Below are positions 45,299 to 54,027 of a DNA stretch of 64,000 bases, piece by piece. The number at the start of each line of letters is the position of its first letter. Position 1 is the stretch's first letter. Source of the DNA: Marinobacter daepoensis DSM 16072 (GTDB lineage Bacteria; Pseudomonadota; Gammaproteobacteria; Pseudomonadales; Oleiphilaceae); the NCBI RefSeq assembly GCF_000421165.1, contig NZ_ATWI01000009.1:248001-312000 (forward strand), in the 5' to 3' direction. Under the pieces are notes generated by a model, which was given only the letters and a program-made list of their open reading frames with translations, was not told the DNA's origin and ran no database searches. A program made the position numbers and the translations under genes.

Positions 45299-45838
45299 TT
45301 AGTCGCCTTTGTTTATCTCAATGTCGCCATACATGCCTGCCTGATAGTGCCCCGGAACGTTGCAGGCGAATTCAATGGCGTTAGCCCCTGAGAACGTCCA
45401 GACAATCTCTTCACGCTGCCCAGGCTCCAGCAAAACGCTGTTCGGATCATCGTGTTTCATGGAATGGCCGTTCCCCATCTCCATGTTCATCATGTCGTGA
45501 TTCAGGGTGCCTCCCTGGATAACGCCGTGCTCAACCATCATCTGCATTTCTTTCTGGTGAGCTTCGTGCATACCTGGTGTGCCGATGTTGAACTCGTGCA
45601 CCAGGTTGCCTTTGTTCTCCACCACGAAACGAACGGTTTCGCCGGGCTTCACGCTGATTGACTCGGGTTCGTAATAGTTGTCATACATTTCAACCGTGAC
45701 GGTTCGGCTTGCTTCCGATGCCTTTCCGGCCTCGCCGCTGTTCGCGGTATGGTGACCATTGCCGTGGTTGCCTGCCGCGCCTGCCGTTGCTGATACCGAC
45801 AGAATCGCCATGGCCGCCAGAGTTTTTGATGCATTCAT
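45299..45838 (-). CDS. Periplasmic cupredoxin (plastocyanin-like copper protein)
   Basis: Protein of 179 residues with a signal peptide (MNASKTLAAMAILSVSATAG). The plastocyanin fold shows in VEMYDNYYEPESISVKPGETVRFVVENKG and LVHEFNIGTPGMH, and the type 1 site ends EFACNVPGHYQAGM, giving Cys, His and Met ligands with the first His in LVHEF. A His/Met insert (HDMMNMEMGNGHSMKHDD) suggests extra copper sites. It is first in the operon with copA and copB, so it likely shuttles copper or electrons to CopA. The start is ATG 45838, with AGGAG eight bases upstream; the longer frame from 45886 would run through that site. Confidence 0.88.
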   Translation of the reverse strand: MNASKTLAAMAILSVSATAGAAGNHGNGHHTANSGEAGKASEASRTVTVEMYDNYYEPESISVKPGETVRFVVENKGNLVHEFNIGTPGMHEAHQKEMQMMVEHGVIQGGTLNHDMMNMEMGNGHSMKHDDPNSVLLEPGQREEIVWTFSGANAIEFACNVPGHYQAGMYGDIEINKGD

Positions 45839-45930
45839 TCGTTTTTCTCCTGTGAAATAATGTGCCCCGGGCATCTGGGACATCACCTCGGGAAGTGTTC
45901 ATAAGCAAAAACGGCTACACCATCGCGCAC

Positions 45931-45975
45931 GAACCTGAATTCTTTCTGAAAAACAGGAGAATTGTTTTCAGGTTC
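45931..45975. promoter_or_regulatory. Inverted repeat in the divergent copper promoter region
   Basis: GAACCTGAA (45931-45939) and TTCAGGTTC (45967-45975) are perfect 9-bp inverted repeats 27 bases apart, in the 193-base gap between the cupredoxin gene and the response regulator gene. They are good candidates for control sites of the adjacent OmpR-type regulator on both operons, but could also base-pair in the regulator's leader. Confidence 0.5.
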
Positions 45976-46031
45976 AGTTCAGCTTTACCCCTGACACTGG
46001 TGCCCTGTACCGCCAGGATTGAGGACAGAGA

Positions 46032-46697
46032 ATGCGTTTACTACTGGTCGAAGATGACCGCCTGCTGGCAGATGGGCTTGCCAGTCAGCTGGAAAAAGCA
46101 GGGTTCAGTGTGGATATCGGCCGAACCGCCAGGGATGCCCGGGTTCTGGGAGAGCAGGAAGATTACCGGGCCGCCGTGCTGGACCTGGGCCTTCCAGACG
46201 GTAATGGCCTCGATGTTCTTGCTCAGTGGCGCCGCCATCAGATCGAATTTCCTGTACTGATCCTGACCGCCCGGGGCGACTGGCAAGACAAGGTTGATGG
46301 GCTCAAGGCCGGGGCAGACGACTACCTTGCCAAGCCATTTCAGGTGGAAGAGTTGGTTGCCCGAATCCACGCAGTGGTCCGAAGGAGCGAGGGTCGTATT
46401 CATTCAGTGCTCAAGGCAGGCCCGTTTGAGCTGGATGAAAATCGCCAGAGTCTGAAGGTGTCGGATGGGCAGGAACACAGCCTCACGGGCACTGAATTCC
46501 GGCTTCTACGCTGCCTGATGAGCCGGCCGGGCCATGTTTTCTCGAAGGAGCAACTGCTGGAGCAGCTCTACAATCTCAATGAGAGCCCCAGCGACAATGT
46601 TATTGAAGCTTACATCCGGAGGTTACGGAAGCTTGTGGGGCCGGACACCATTTCTACCCGCCGGGGCCAGGGGTACCTGTTCAACGATGCTATTTAG
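46032..46697 (+). CDS. OmpR-family response regulator of the copper locus
   Basis: Regulator of 221 residues. Receiver: LLVEDDRLLADGL at the start, phospho-Asp in AAVLDLGLPDGNG (near 51), Thr in LTARGDW, Lys in YLAKPFQVEE. The winged helix follows with SLTGTEFRLLRCLMSRPGHVFSKEQL and VIEAYIRRLRKLVGPDTISTRRGQGY. It resembles the QseB/PmrA/CopR branch. Its stop overlaps the kinase start by 11 bases, and divergence from the copper operon suggests copper control. Confidence 0.93.
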   Translation: MRLLLVEDDRLLADGLASQLEKAGFSVDIGRTARDARVLGEQEDYRAAVLDLGLPDGNGLDVLAQWRRHQIEFPVLILTARGDWQDKVDGLKAGADDYLAKPFQVEELVARIHAVVRRSEGRIHSVLKAGPFELDENRQSLKVSDGQEHSLTGTEFRLLRCLMSRPGHVFSKEQLLEQLYNLNESPSDNVIEAYIRRLRKLVGPDTISTRRGQGYLFNDAI

Positions 46698-48012
46698 GAA
46701 GCCATCTTCCGTTAAGGGCACCTTGCTGGCGCTGCTGCTTCCATCAGGCATACTCCTGATGGGGATTGCCTGGCTGGTACACGGGTTGCTGCTGGAGCGG
46801 ATGTCCCGGGAATTTCTGGAAAGCCGGCTCAAAGATGAGGTCGCCTTTCTGGAGCACCAGATCCGGGAAGTCGGTGGCGACACCGGGCGATTGCAGACTG
46901 GCGACTATTTCCAGGATGTTTTTCACCACGCCTTTGTGATCCATTCACCATCCCGGACACTGGTGTCGCCGGAGTCCTGGCGTTCTTTGCTCGTGCCACT
47001 AGTCACTGTGGGCCAGGAAGGCTCTCTGCGCGTGCAAGGCGCCGATATCTCTGACACGGAGGTGGATATCGTTGCCTATCGACGTTCATTTCAGGCCAAC
47101 GGCATTCCTTTTGTGGTTCTGGTATCCGAGGATCTCGGGGCTCTTAAGCGGAGTCAGAGCGAGCTGCATGCCTGGACGGCCATCGTGTCCTTGCTGCTGA
47201 TACTTTTGCTGGTCTCTGTGATCTGGTTCGGGATCAATCTGGCCATGCGCCCGGTCACGCCCATCAAGGCGGCCCTGAAGCGACTTCAGGAAGGCGAGAT
47301 CTCTCGCGTTGACGTTGGTGCCCCTGAAGAGTTCAAGCCCCTTGTCAGCCAGCTCAACCAGTTGTTGAACTCGCTGGATCAGCGGCTGGAGCGTTCAAGA
47401 GATGCGCTGGCCAACCTGTCTCACAGCATTAAAACCCCGATCGCTGCCGTCAGACAGATCCTGAGTGATACAGAGCGTCCCCTGACCGATGCTTTGCGAC
47501 ATCAGTTGGCAGACCGCCTCAACGACATAGACCGGCAACTGGAGGCTGAGATGCGTCGTAGTCGTTTTGCGGGACCGCAACTGGGAAAAAGCGCTTACCC
47601 GGTAAAGCAGGCAAGAGATCTGCTATGGATGTTTGGCCGCCTGTATCCAGACACCTCCTTCGAGTTATCCAGCTCTCTCACGGAGGACAGTCGCTGGCCG
47701 GTCGAAGAACAGGATCTCAATGAAGTTCTGGGGAATCTGCTGGATAACGCCGGCAAGTGGGCATCCCGGTGCGTTGAGTTATCCCTTCATCAGCACGAGC
47801 GTCGCATGAGAATTACGGTGATTGATGATGGTCCCGGCGTCTCCGAAGAAGATCTTGCCCAGCTAGGTAAGCGCGGGCTTCGGCTGGACCAGCAAACACC
47901 TGGTCATGGGCTGGGGCTGGCCATCGTCAGGGACATTGTCGCCCGTTACGGCGGCCACGTCCGGTTTGAATTGGCCTCAGGCGCGGGGCTGCAGGTTGTA
48001 GTCGAGCTCTAG
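46687..48012 (+). CDS. Sensor histidine kinase of the copper locus
   Basis: Inner-membrane kinase of 441 residues. Helix 1 (GTLLALLLPSGILLMGIAWLV) is followed by a periplasmic sensor of about 120 residues, helix 2 (AWTAIVSLLLILLLVSVIWFG), a HAMP domain, and HisKA with the phospho-His in LANLSHSIKTPIAA. The ATPase has NEVLGNLLDNAGKW, DDGPGVSEEDL and GHGLGLAIVRDI. The sequence is nearer to PhoQ than to CusS, and the periplasmic part has few Met or His residues, so copper sensing is inferred from neighbours only. ATG 46687 overlaps the regulator's end by 11 bases; the frame opens further upstream inside the regulator gene. Confidence 0.91.
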   Translation: MLFRKPSSVKGTLLALLLPSGILLMGIAWLVHGLLLERMSREFLESRLKDEVAFLEHQIREVGGDTGRLQTGDYFQDVFHHAFVIHSPSRTLVSPESWRSLLVPLVTVGQEGSLRVQGADISDTEVDIVAYRRSFQANGIPFVVLVSEDLGALKRSQSELHAWTAIVSLLLILLLVSVIWFGINLAMRPVTPIKAALKRLQEGEISRVDVGAPEEFKPLVSQLNQLLNSLDQRLERSRDALANLSHSIKTPIAAVRQILSDTERPLTDALRHQLADRLNDIDRQLEAEMRRSRFAGPQLGKSAYPVKQARDLLWMFGRLYPDTSFELSSSLTEDSRWPVEEQDLNEVLGNLLDNAGKWASRCVELSLHQHERRMRITVIDDGPGVSEEDLAQLGKRGLRLDQQTPGHGLGLAIVRDIVARYGGHVRFELASGAGLQVVVEL

Positions 48013-48015
48013 GTG

Positions 48016-49005
48016 CTATGATCCGGAGGGTTTACCGCGCCGCGTTCGTACCACGTCTGCCATGATCGACAAGGCGATCTCCGCCGGTGTCTTGCTCCCG
48101 ATGTCCAGCCCGATGGGCATGTGAATGCGCTCAATTTCCGCCTCCGTCAGGCCGCCGCTTCGACGCAGGCGTTCGGCCCTTGAGCGGGAAGTACGCATCG
48201 AGCCCATGACCCCTATGTAGCCTGCGGGTGTTTTCACCGCGGCCATCATTGCCAGGTCATCAATACGAGGATCGTGGGTACTGGCCACCACCGCGGTTGT
48301 AGGGGTGCACACCCCAGCCGTCTCCAGATACACCGACGGCAATTTGGTGACGAGGGTCACGCCATCGGGGAGCGCGAGGTTATCAGTGATCTCCTTTCGC
48401 GGGTCGCAGATGACCACCTCATACCCCAGGGTCACGGCAAACCGTGCACAAGCCTCGGCGACCGGTGAGTGCCCTGCAAGGATCAGCCGGGCAACCGGAG
48501 CAATGGTCACCAAAACCTGTTCCCCCTCCTGCTTTGCCCGGCCCTGTCCATGGCCTGTCCCGGCAGAGGATAGCCGGACCTCCCCATTGGCCAGACTGAC
48601 CTCACGGCAAAAAGCGACGCCCTTGCCCAGCCCGCCAAGTATCGTCCGCAGCTGTTCAAGGCATCCGGAACCCGGCTCATGACGCTCAACCAATACCTCA
48701 AGAACGCCCCCGCACGGTAATCTGACCGTCGCGTCTGGAGCATCGGTGCCGTCCGATCCGCCATAGCGAATGGTGACAGCGGGCTGAGGAAACGCGCCGG
48801 CCACAAGGCGCTGGAGAAAGTCTTCCTCAACACAGCCACCCGACAATGAACCCAGATGATCACCGTTGGCTCTGGCCACCATCAGGGCGCCGGGCTCCCG
48901 GGGTGAAGAACCAAAGGTCGATAACACGGTACACAACCAGATGGTGTGCCCCTGCTCCAGCCATTCGACCGCCTGCTCAATTACCCGATAATCCAGAGTT
49001 TGCAT
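48016..49005 (-). CDS. XdhC/CoxI-family molybdenum-cofactor insertion protein
   Basis: Protein of 329 residues related to XdhC, which binds Moco, protects its sulfuration and delivers it to xanthine dehydrogenase-type enzymes. The N-terminal XdhC_CoxI domain shows VLSTFGSSPREPGALMVAR and GSLSGGCVEEDFLQ. A Rossmann domain follows (LILAGHSPVAEACARFAVTLGY, VVASTHDPRIDDLAM, YIGVMGSMRTSRSR, HMPIGLDIGSKTPAEIALSI). No xdhA/B or cox structural genes are in the window, so its client enzyme is unknown. AAGG precedes the ATG. It converges on the sensor kinase gene. Confidence 0.9.
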   Translation of the reverse strand: MQTLDYRVIEQAVEWLEQGHTIWLCTVLSTFGSSPREPGALMVARANGDHLGSLSGGCVEEDFLQRLVAGAFPQPAVTIRYGGSDGTDAPDATVRLPCGGVLEVLVERHEPGSGCLEQLRTILGGLGKGVAFCREVSLANGEVRLSSAGTGHGQGRAKQEGEQVLVTIAPVARLILAGHSPVAEACARFAVTLGYEVVICDPRKEITDNLALPDGVTLVTKLPSVYLETAGVCTPTTAVVASTHDPRIDDLAMMAAVKTPAGYIGVMGSMRTSRSRAERLRRSGGLTEAEIERIHMPIGLDIGSKTPAEIALSIMADVVRTRRGKPSGS

Positions 49006-49166
49006 GTCTGCCTTGCCACGCTGCTGAAGGCGAATCCGCCTGATTTACGACTGGTGCAGACAATAACAGCAAGTTCAGCGACATCCTACGGCTCTCAGAG
49101 GCCAACTTGTTAACCGCGCCCCGATTCAAGCTCGACCATTTCCTGGCCCAAGGGGCCGCGACGGCC

Positions 49167-49748
49167 TCAGTTCCGCCCTTCCATCTGCTCTACGTCCTGT
49201 TGTGCGTCCCGCAGAAACGACTCCACCGTTTCCCCCGGCAGCAACAGTTGCTGTTCAATCATAGAGTCCCGCCAGTCAGATTCCTCAAAGATGCAGCGGT
49301 AATCGTTCGGAAACTCAACGTACAGCCGTTTGAAATACTCTCTGGCCAGTACTTTGTCGGGTTCTTTCCTGCGCGACTGCAGGACCGCCATATTATAAAG
49401 TGCACCTGCCCTGATTCCGTCAGGCTGAGTCTCATCGAGATAGATCTTCTCGAGCCGGCCCAGCACCTCGTTAAGGCCCGTCAGGCGATACTCCTTGAGG
49501 ATTTCGGCGGCGGATTCCATCACGCGGTCTTCACCGTGCTTGCATGGTGAGTTTGCATGGTCCTCAATATACTGGTCGACCGCCCGCTCGACGTCATGTC
49601 GGTGCTTGTGATCCTGTTTTTGTTCGTACACAAAACCAGTACCGACCCCGGTGGCAATCGTTCCGGGCATACAGCCACTGGCCAGGGTCGTGCCTGCGGC
49701 AATGGTGCCTGCCAGTAACAAGGCTTTAAAAGGTCGCGTATTTATCAT
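49167..49748 (-). CDS. Lipoprotein of unknown function with TPR-like helices
   Basis: Protein of 193 residues with a type II signal peptide: MINTRPFKALLLAGTIAAGT and lipobox LASG-C (Cys26), so a lipid-anchored envelope protein. A short Gly-rich region (GTIATGVGTGF) is followed by a helical body; GALYNMAVLQSRRKEPDKVL and AREYFKRLYVEFPND look like one or two tetratricopeptide-type repeats. The end is acidic (ESFLRDAQQDVEQMEG). No family recognised. AGGGAT precedes the ATG. It is divergent from the alcohol dehydrogenase gene. Confidence 0.78.
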   Translation of the reverse strand: MINTRPFKALLLAGTIAAGTTLASGCMPGTIATGVGTGFVYEQKQDHKHRHDVERAVDQYIEDHANSPCKHGEDRVMESAAEILKEYRLTGLNEVLGRLEKIYLDETQPDGIRAGALYNMAVLQSRRKEPDKVLAREYFKRLYVEFPNDYRCIFEESDWRDSMIEQQLLLPGETVESFLRDAQQDVEQMEGRN

Positions 49749-49872
49749 CTGGCCATCCCTGATGGGTATCGAATACGTAAGTTACACTTGAGTTTCACCT
49801 GGTAACACAAGGTAACGGTGATGGCGGGCCAGAACCGTGACCCCTGTACTAAAACTGAAAAGGAGTGGACGA

Positions 49873-50928
49873 ATGGCCAACATCAAAGCCTATGCCGCCA
49901 CGGCCCCCGATTCCGGCATGGCACCTTTTGCCATTGATCGCCGCGAACTCAGAGCCGACGACATTTCCATCGACATTGACTACTGCGGCGTCTGCCACAG
50001 CGATCTCCATACCGTCGAAAACGATTGGGGCGGGTCTAAGTATCCCGTCGTTCCTGGCCACGAAATCGTTGGCAGGGTGACCGCTGTCGGCCCGGCTGCC
50101 ACCCTCTATAAAGAAGGTGATCTCGTTGGCGTTGGTTGCATGGTGGACAGCTGCCGCACCTGTCAGGCCTGCGAATCAGGGCTCGAGCAGTACTGTCTGG
50201 GCGGGGCCACCATGACATACGGAAGCCTGGATCGTCACGATGGTACGGTTACACACGGCGGCTACTCCGAACGCATTGTCGTGAGCGAACGGTTCGTTGT
50301 TCGGATACCGGAACAGCTGGACCCTGCCAGCGCTGCCCCGCTTCTGTGTGCAGGCATCACCACTTATTCGCCACTCAGGCATTTCAACGTCGGCAAAGGT
50401 CATAAGGTTGGCGTACTTGGAATGGGTGGCCTGGGCCATATGGGCGTGAAATTTGCCAAAGCGCTGGGGGCGGAAGTCACGATATTCACCCGCTCAGAGG
50501 CCAAAGTCTCCGAGGCCAGAAAACACGGGGCGGACCATGTCATTATTTCTACCGACAAGGCGCAGATGAAAGCCGCCTCGGATTCATTTGATTTCCTGCT
50601 GGATACCATACCGGTTGCTCACGATCTCAACCCTTACCTTAAGTGCCTGCGATACGACGGCACACACATACTGGTCGGGTTGCTGACACCGGTAGAGCCA
50701 GCTCTGCAGGCTGGGCTCCTGGTAACCAGGCGCCGAGTGGTGGCCGGGTCATTGATTGGCGGGATGCCGGAAACCCAGGAAGTTCTCGACTTCTGTGCCG
50801 AGCATGAGATTGCCTGTGACATTGAGATGCTGGATATCCACAACATCAACGAAGCTTATGCCCGCATGAAGAAAGGTGACGTGAAGTACCGCTTTGTGAT
50901 TGACATGAAATCATTGAAAAACAGCTGA
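49873..50928 (+). CDS. Zinc-dependent NADP(H) alcohol dehydrogenase, YahK/CAD type
   Basis: Medium-chain dehydrogenase of 351 residues that interconverts aldehydes and alcohols. Catalytic zinc ligands are in DYCGVCHSDLHT and VPGHEIVGRV; the structural zinc site is VGCMVDSCRTCQACESGLEQYC. The cofactor fold GVLGMGGLGHMGVKFAKALG is followed by TIFTRSEAKVSEA, where Arg after the second beta strand suits NADP. The group includes E. coli YahK and Ahr and plant cinnamyl alcohol dehydrogenases; a broad aldehyde reductase role is likely. The start is ATG 49873, with AGGAG seven bases before. The gene stands alone with a strong terminator after it. Confidence 0.92.
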   Translation: MANIKAYAATAPDSGMAPFAIDRRELRADDISIDIDYCGVCHSDLHTVENDWGGSKYPVVPGHEIVGRVTAVGPAATLYKEGDLVGVGCMVDSCRTCQACESGLEQYCLGGATMTYGSLDRHDGTVTHGGYSERIVVSERFVVRIPEQLDPASAAPLLCAGITTYSPLRHFNVGKGHKVGVLGMGGLGHMGVKFAKALGAEVTIFTRSEAKVSEARKHGADHVIISTDKAQMKAASDSFDFLLDTIPVAHDLNPYLKCLRYDGTHILVGLLTPVEPALQAGLLVTRRRVVAGSLIGGMPETQEVLDFCAEHEIACDIEMLDIHNINEAYARMKKGDVKYRFVIDMKSLKNS

Positions 50929-50943
50929 TCCACCCCGGATCTT

Positions 50944-50976
50944 CAGCCCGGGCTGGCCAGTGTATCGCCCGGGCTG
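50944..50976 (+). terminator. Rho-independent-type terminator of the alcohol dehydrogenase gene
   Basis: CAGCCCGGGC (50944-50953) and GCCCGGGCTG (50967-50976) form a perfect 10-bp stem with a 13-base loop, followed by TCTTT. It lies 16 bases after the stop codon. Confidence 0.75.
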
Positions 50977-51061
50977 TCTTTGACAATCCGCTAATAACCA
51001 ATCCGGTTGCAAAGGGTTAGCATGGGTCTATCGTTACTTTATAGACTTCTGGACAATATCT

Positions 51062-52030
51062 ATGACCTTTGCACGTATTGCCGGAACCGGCTCCTGCTTA
51101 CCGGACAACATTGTTACCAATCACGATCTGGAGCAGCGGTTGGATACTTCTGACCAATGGATTCGCGAACGCACCGGTATTGAGCAGCGGCACATTGCTC
51201 CGCCAGGCCAAAGCACCGTTGATCTCGCTGAACAAGCCGCTCTGAGAGCCATTGAGGCTGCCGGCATCAATGCAACGGACATCGACCTGATCGTGTTCGC
51301 GACCACAACGCCGGACAAGGTGTTTCCCAGCTGTGCCTGCATCCTTCAGGCCCGCCTGGGCATTCATGGCTGCCCGGCGTTCGATATTCAGGCGGTTTGT
51401 AGCGGTTTTGTGTACGCGCTGGCCACCGCCGAGAAGTTTATACGCACCGGTACCAGCAAAAAGGCTCTGGTCATCGGGGCCGAAGTGTTCTCCAGAATCC
51501 TGAACTGGGAAGATCGGGGAACCTGCGTACTGTTCGGAGATGGTGCAGGCGCCGTGGTTCTGGAAACCAGCGAAGACACCGGCATCTTGTCTACCCACCT
51601 TCACGCCGATGGTCGCTATGAAGAGCTGCTGCATGTGCCCTGCGGAATAGCCAATGAGTTTGATGCGGTAAAAGCAGGCCAGGCGTTTGTCGAGATGAAA
51701 GGCAACGAAGTCTTCAAAGTCGCAGTAAACACGCTAGGGCGCATCGTGGATGAAACTCTCGAAGCCAACCAGATGCAAAAGTCTGACATTGATTGGCTGG
51801 TCCCTCATCAGGCTAACCTGCGAATTATTGCTGCCACGGCACGAAAGCTCGATATGCCAATGGACCAGGTGGTTGTGACTGTCAATCGCCACGGAAACAC
51901 CTCGGCAGCCTCCATTCCGCTGGCGTTGGATGAAGCGGTTCGGGATGGTCGCATCAAACGGGGGCAGACTGTTCTTCTCGAGGCCTTCGGTGGCGGGTTT
52001 ACCTGGGGTTCAGCTCTTCTTCGCTACTAG
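51062..52030 (+). CDS. fabH: Beta-ketoacyl-ACP synthase III
   Basis: Condensing enzyme of 322 residues that starts fatty acid synthesis from acyl-CoA and malonyl-ACP. The catalytic triad is visible: Cys113 in [12 protein letters not shown], His in [13 protein letters not shown] near 249, and Asn in [12 protein letters not shown] near 279. The N-terminal block [12 protein letters not shown] and the end [13 protein letters not shown] are typical. It stands alone, not in the plsX-fabHDG cluster, so it may be a second FabH with a different starter preference. There is no strong ribosome-binding site before the ATG. Confidence 0.94.
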   Translation: MTFARIAGTGSCLPDNIVTNHDLEQRLDTSDQWIRERTGIEQRHIAPPGQSTVDLAEQAALRAIEAAGINATDIDLIVFATTTPDKVFPSCACILQARLGIHGCPAFDIQAVCSGFVYALATAEKFIRTGTSKKALVIGAEVFSRILNWEDRGTCVLFGDGAGAVVLETSEDTGILSTHLHADGRYEELLHVPCGIANEFDAVKAGQAFVEMKGNEVFKVAVNTLGRIVDETLEANQMQKSDIDWLVPHQANLRIIAATARKLDMPMDQVVVTVNRHGNTSAASIPLALDEAVRDGRIKRGQTVLLEAFGGGFTWGSALLRY

Positions 52031-52100
52031 AAGATATTCGCTTTAGGAATTTCAATATTTATTTTTAATCTTTTTAGTTCTTAGAACCTTTTGTTAGATT

Positions 52101-52135
52101 GCTCCTCAGATTGGAACCATCTTTATTTGAGGAGC
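52101..52135 (+). promoter_or_regulatory. Hairpin that would mask the ribosome-binding site of the sulfate operon
   Basis: GCTCCTCA (52101-52108) and TGAGGAGC (52128-52135) are perfect 8-bp inverted repeats with a 19-base loop. The right arm contains GAGGAG, the Shine-Dalgarno of the sulfate-binding protein gene that starts at 52141. If transcription begins upstream of 52101 the site would be sequestered. A palindromic GTTCT-T-AGAAC lies upstream at 52077-52087 in an AT-rich stretch and may be an operator. Confidence 0.55.
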
Positions 52136-52140
52136 TCATC

Positions 52141-53145
52141 ATGAAGCAACTATTCAAGGGTCTTGCGCTGGGTGCCGCCCTGCTTTCCGCCCAACCGGCT
52201 CTGGCTGCTGACCGGGAGCTACTCAATACCTCATACGACATTGCCAGAGAGCTGTTCGCCGCCTATAACGAAGCGTTCAAAAAACACTGGCAAGAAAAAA
52301 CCGGCGAGACTGTCGAGATCAAACAGTCCCATGCAGGCTCATCCAAACAAGCCCAGGCCATCATTCAGGGTCTGAAAGCTGACGTTGCGACGTTCAACCA
52401 GGTTACCGACATCGATATTCTTCATCAGCGCGGCAAGCTGATTCCTGAAGACTGGGCTTCCCGTCTGCCAAACAACAGCTCCCCCTACTACTCGACGATG
52501 GCATTTCTGGTTCGCGAGGGTAATCCCAAGAATATCCAGAACTGGGACGATCTGGTACGTGAAGACGTCCAATTGGTCATGCCCAACCCGAAAACCTCTG
52601 GCAACGGCCGATACACCTATCTGGCCGCCCTCGGTTATGCGCAGGATCAGTTCGGCGACAATGAGGACAAGGTCGATCAGTTCATGGCGGAGCTTCTCGG
52701 GCAGGTTCGCGTGTTCGACAGTGGCGGCCGTGGCGCAACCACGACCTTTGTTGAGCGAGGAATCGGTGACGTCCTGCTGACTTTCGAGTCTGAGGTGCTG
52801 AACATTGCGGATCGCTTTGAAAATGGCGAGTACGTGGCGGTGACACCCAAAGTAAGCTTCCTTGCTGAATTTCCGGTGACCTGGATTGACGATTATGCGG
52901 AGCAGAACGGCACCGAAGCTCTGGCCAAAGAGTATCTGGAGCATCTTTACACGGAAGAATCCCAGCGACTTCTGGCCGGCTTTAACTACCGCGTCCACGA
53001 CGCCGCCGTCAAAGCAGAAAATGCCGACCGCTTTCCGGACCTGAAACTCCTGTCTATTGACGACATTACTGGTGGCTGGGAAAACGCAATGTCTGATCAT
53101 TTCAGCAGCGGCGGAAAACTGGACCAGTTACAGCGGCGTCGGTAA
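52141..53145 (+). CDS. sbp: Sulfate/thiosulfate-binding periplasmic protein
   Basis: Solute-binding protein of 334 residues for the CysTWA importer. The signal peptide is MKQLFKGLALGAALLSAQPA, cut near ALA-AD. Family signatures are LLNTSYDIARELFAAYNEAF, HAGSSKQAQAIIQGLKADV and MPNPKTSGNGRYTYLAALG, which contribute sulfate ligands. Whether it is closer to Sbp or CysP cannot be settled by eye. ATG 52141 is preceded by GAGGAG inside a hairpin. Ten bases separate it from cysT. Confidence 0.93.
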   Translation: MKQLFKGLALGAALLSAQPALAADRELLNTSYDIARELFAAYNEAFKKHWQEKTGETVEIKQSHAGSSKQAQAIIQGLKADVATFNQVTDIDILHQRGKLIPEDWASRLPNNSSPYYSTMAFLVREGNPKNIQNWDDLVREDVQLVMPNPKTSGNGRYTYLAALGYAQDQFGDNEDKVDQFMAELLGQVRVFDSGGRGATTTFVERGIGDVLLTFESEVLNIADRFENGEYVAVTPKVSFLAEFPVTWIDDYAEQNGTEALAKEYLEHLYTEESQRLLAGFNYRVHDAAVKAENADRFPDLKLLSIDDITGGWENAMSDHFSSGGKLDQLQRRR

Positions 53146-53154
53146 GAGGAAGCC

Positions 53155-54027
53155 ATGACCACCTCAGCTCAAACAGGCGTCGCCCCCGTGCGGCGCCTTG
53201 GTCGTCGTCACAAGCGCGTTTTGCCGGGGTTCGGTCTGAGCCTCGGCATTTCGCTGTTTTTCGTCAGCCTGGTTCTTCTGCTTCCCATGACAGGGCTGGT
53301 GGTTGAAGCCTCCGGCATGACCTGGGACCAGTTCTGGTTTACCGTCACCGACCCACGGGTTGTCGAATCTTATAAGGTAACGCTCTGGACAGCGCTTGCC
53401 GCCTCGCTGTTCAACGGCCTCTTTGGCCTGCTGCTGGCGTGGGTCCTGGTACGCTATGAGTTTCCCGGCAAGCGTCTGATCGATGCTGTGGTAGACCTTC
53501 CTTTCGCGCTCCCGACAGCCGTTGCAGGCATTACGCTGGCCACCCTTTTTTCTCAAAACGGGTGGTACGGGCAGTGGCTGGCCAAGGCCGGGTTGGAGGT
53601 GGCCTTTACCCCGCTGGGCATCGTTGTAGCGATGGCCTTTACCAGCATTCCGTTTGTTGTCCGCACCGTCCAGCCAGTGCTGGAAGAACTCTCGCCAGCG
53701 GATGAGGAAGCTGCGGTCAGTCTTGGAGCCTCTGATGGGCGGGTGTTCCGGAAGGTTATTTTCCCCTCCCTGTGGCCCGCGATGGTGACCGGTGTCGCGC
53801 TGTCGTTCACCCGGAGCCTTGGTGAATTCGGGGCGATCATCTTCATCGCCGGCAATACCCCCTATGTCAGTGAAGTAACCAGTCTGATGATCTTTATCCG
53901 GCTTCAGGAGTACGACTACGCAGCCGCCAGCGCAATCGCAGCGATGGTGCTGCTGGCGTCGCTGATTCTTCTGTTTTCAATCAACCTGTGGCAAGGCCGC
54001 TATCTGCGGCGGCTGGAGGGGCGATAA
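53155..54027 (+). CDS. cysT: Sulfate ABC transporter permease CysT
   Basis: Inner-membrane permease of 290 residues, six helices. The family blocks are present: LVDLPFALPTAVAGITLATLF-like segment VVDLPFALPTAVAGITLATL, and the EAA loop EELSPADEEAAVSLGASDG, which contacts the ATPase. It ends FSINLWQGRYLRRLEGR. Its stop codon abuts the ATG of cysW, which shows tight operon packing. Confidence 0.94.
   Translation: MTTSAQTGVAPVRRLGRRHKRVLPGFGLSLGISLFFVSLVLLLPMTGLVVEASGMTWDQFWFTVTDPRVVESYKVTLWTALAASLFNGLFGLLLAWVLVRYEFPGKRLIDAVVDLPFALPTAVAGITLATLFSQNGWYGQWLAKAGLEVAFTPLGIVVAMAFTSIPFVVRTVQPVLEELSPADEEAAVSLGASDGRVFRKVIFPSLWPAMVTGVALSFTRSLGEFGAIIFIAGNTPYVSEVTSLMIFIRLQEYDYAAASAIAAMVLLASLILLFSINLWQGRYLRRLEGR

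Noticed and set aside
46534..46686. N-terminal extension of the copper-locus kinase
   Set aside because: The extension lies within the regulator gene in another frame; ATG 46687 directly precedes the first membrane helix.
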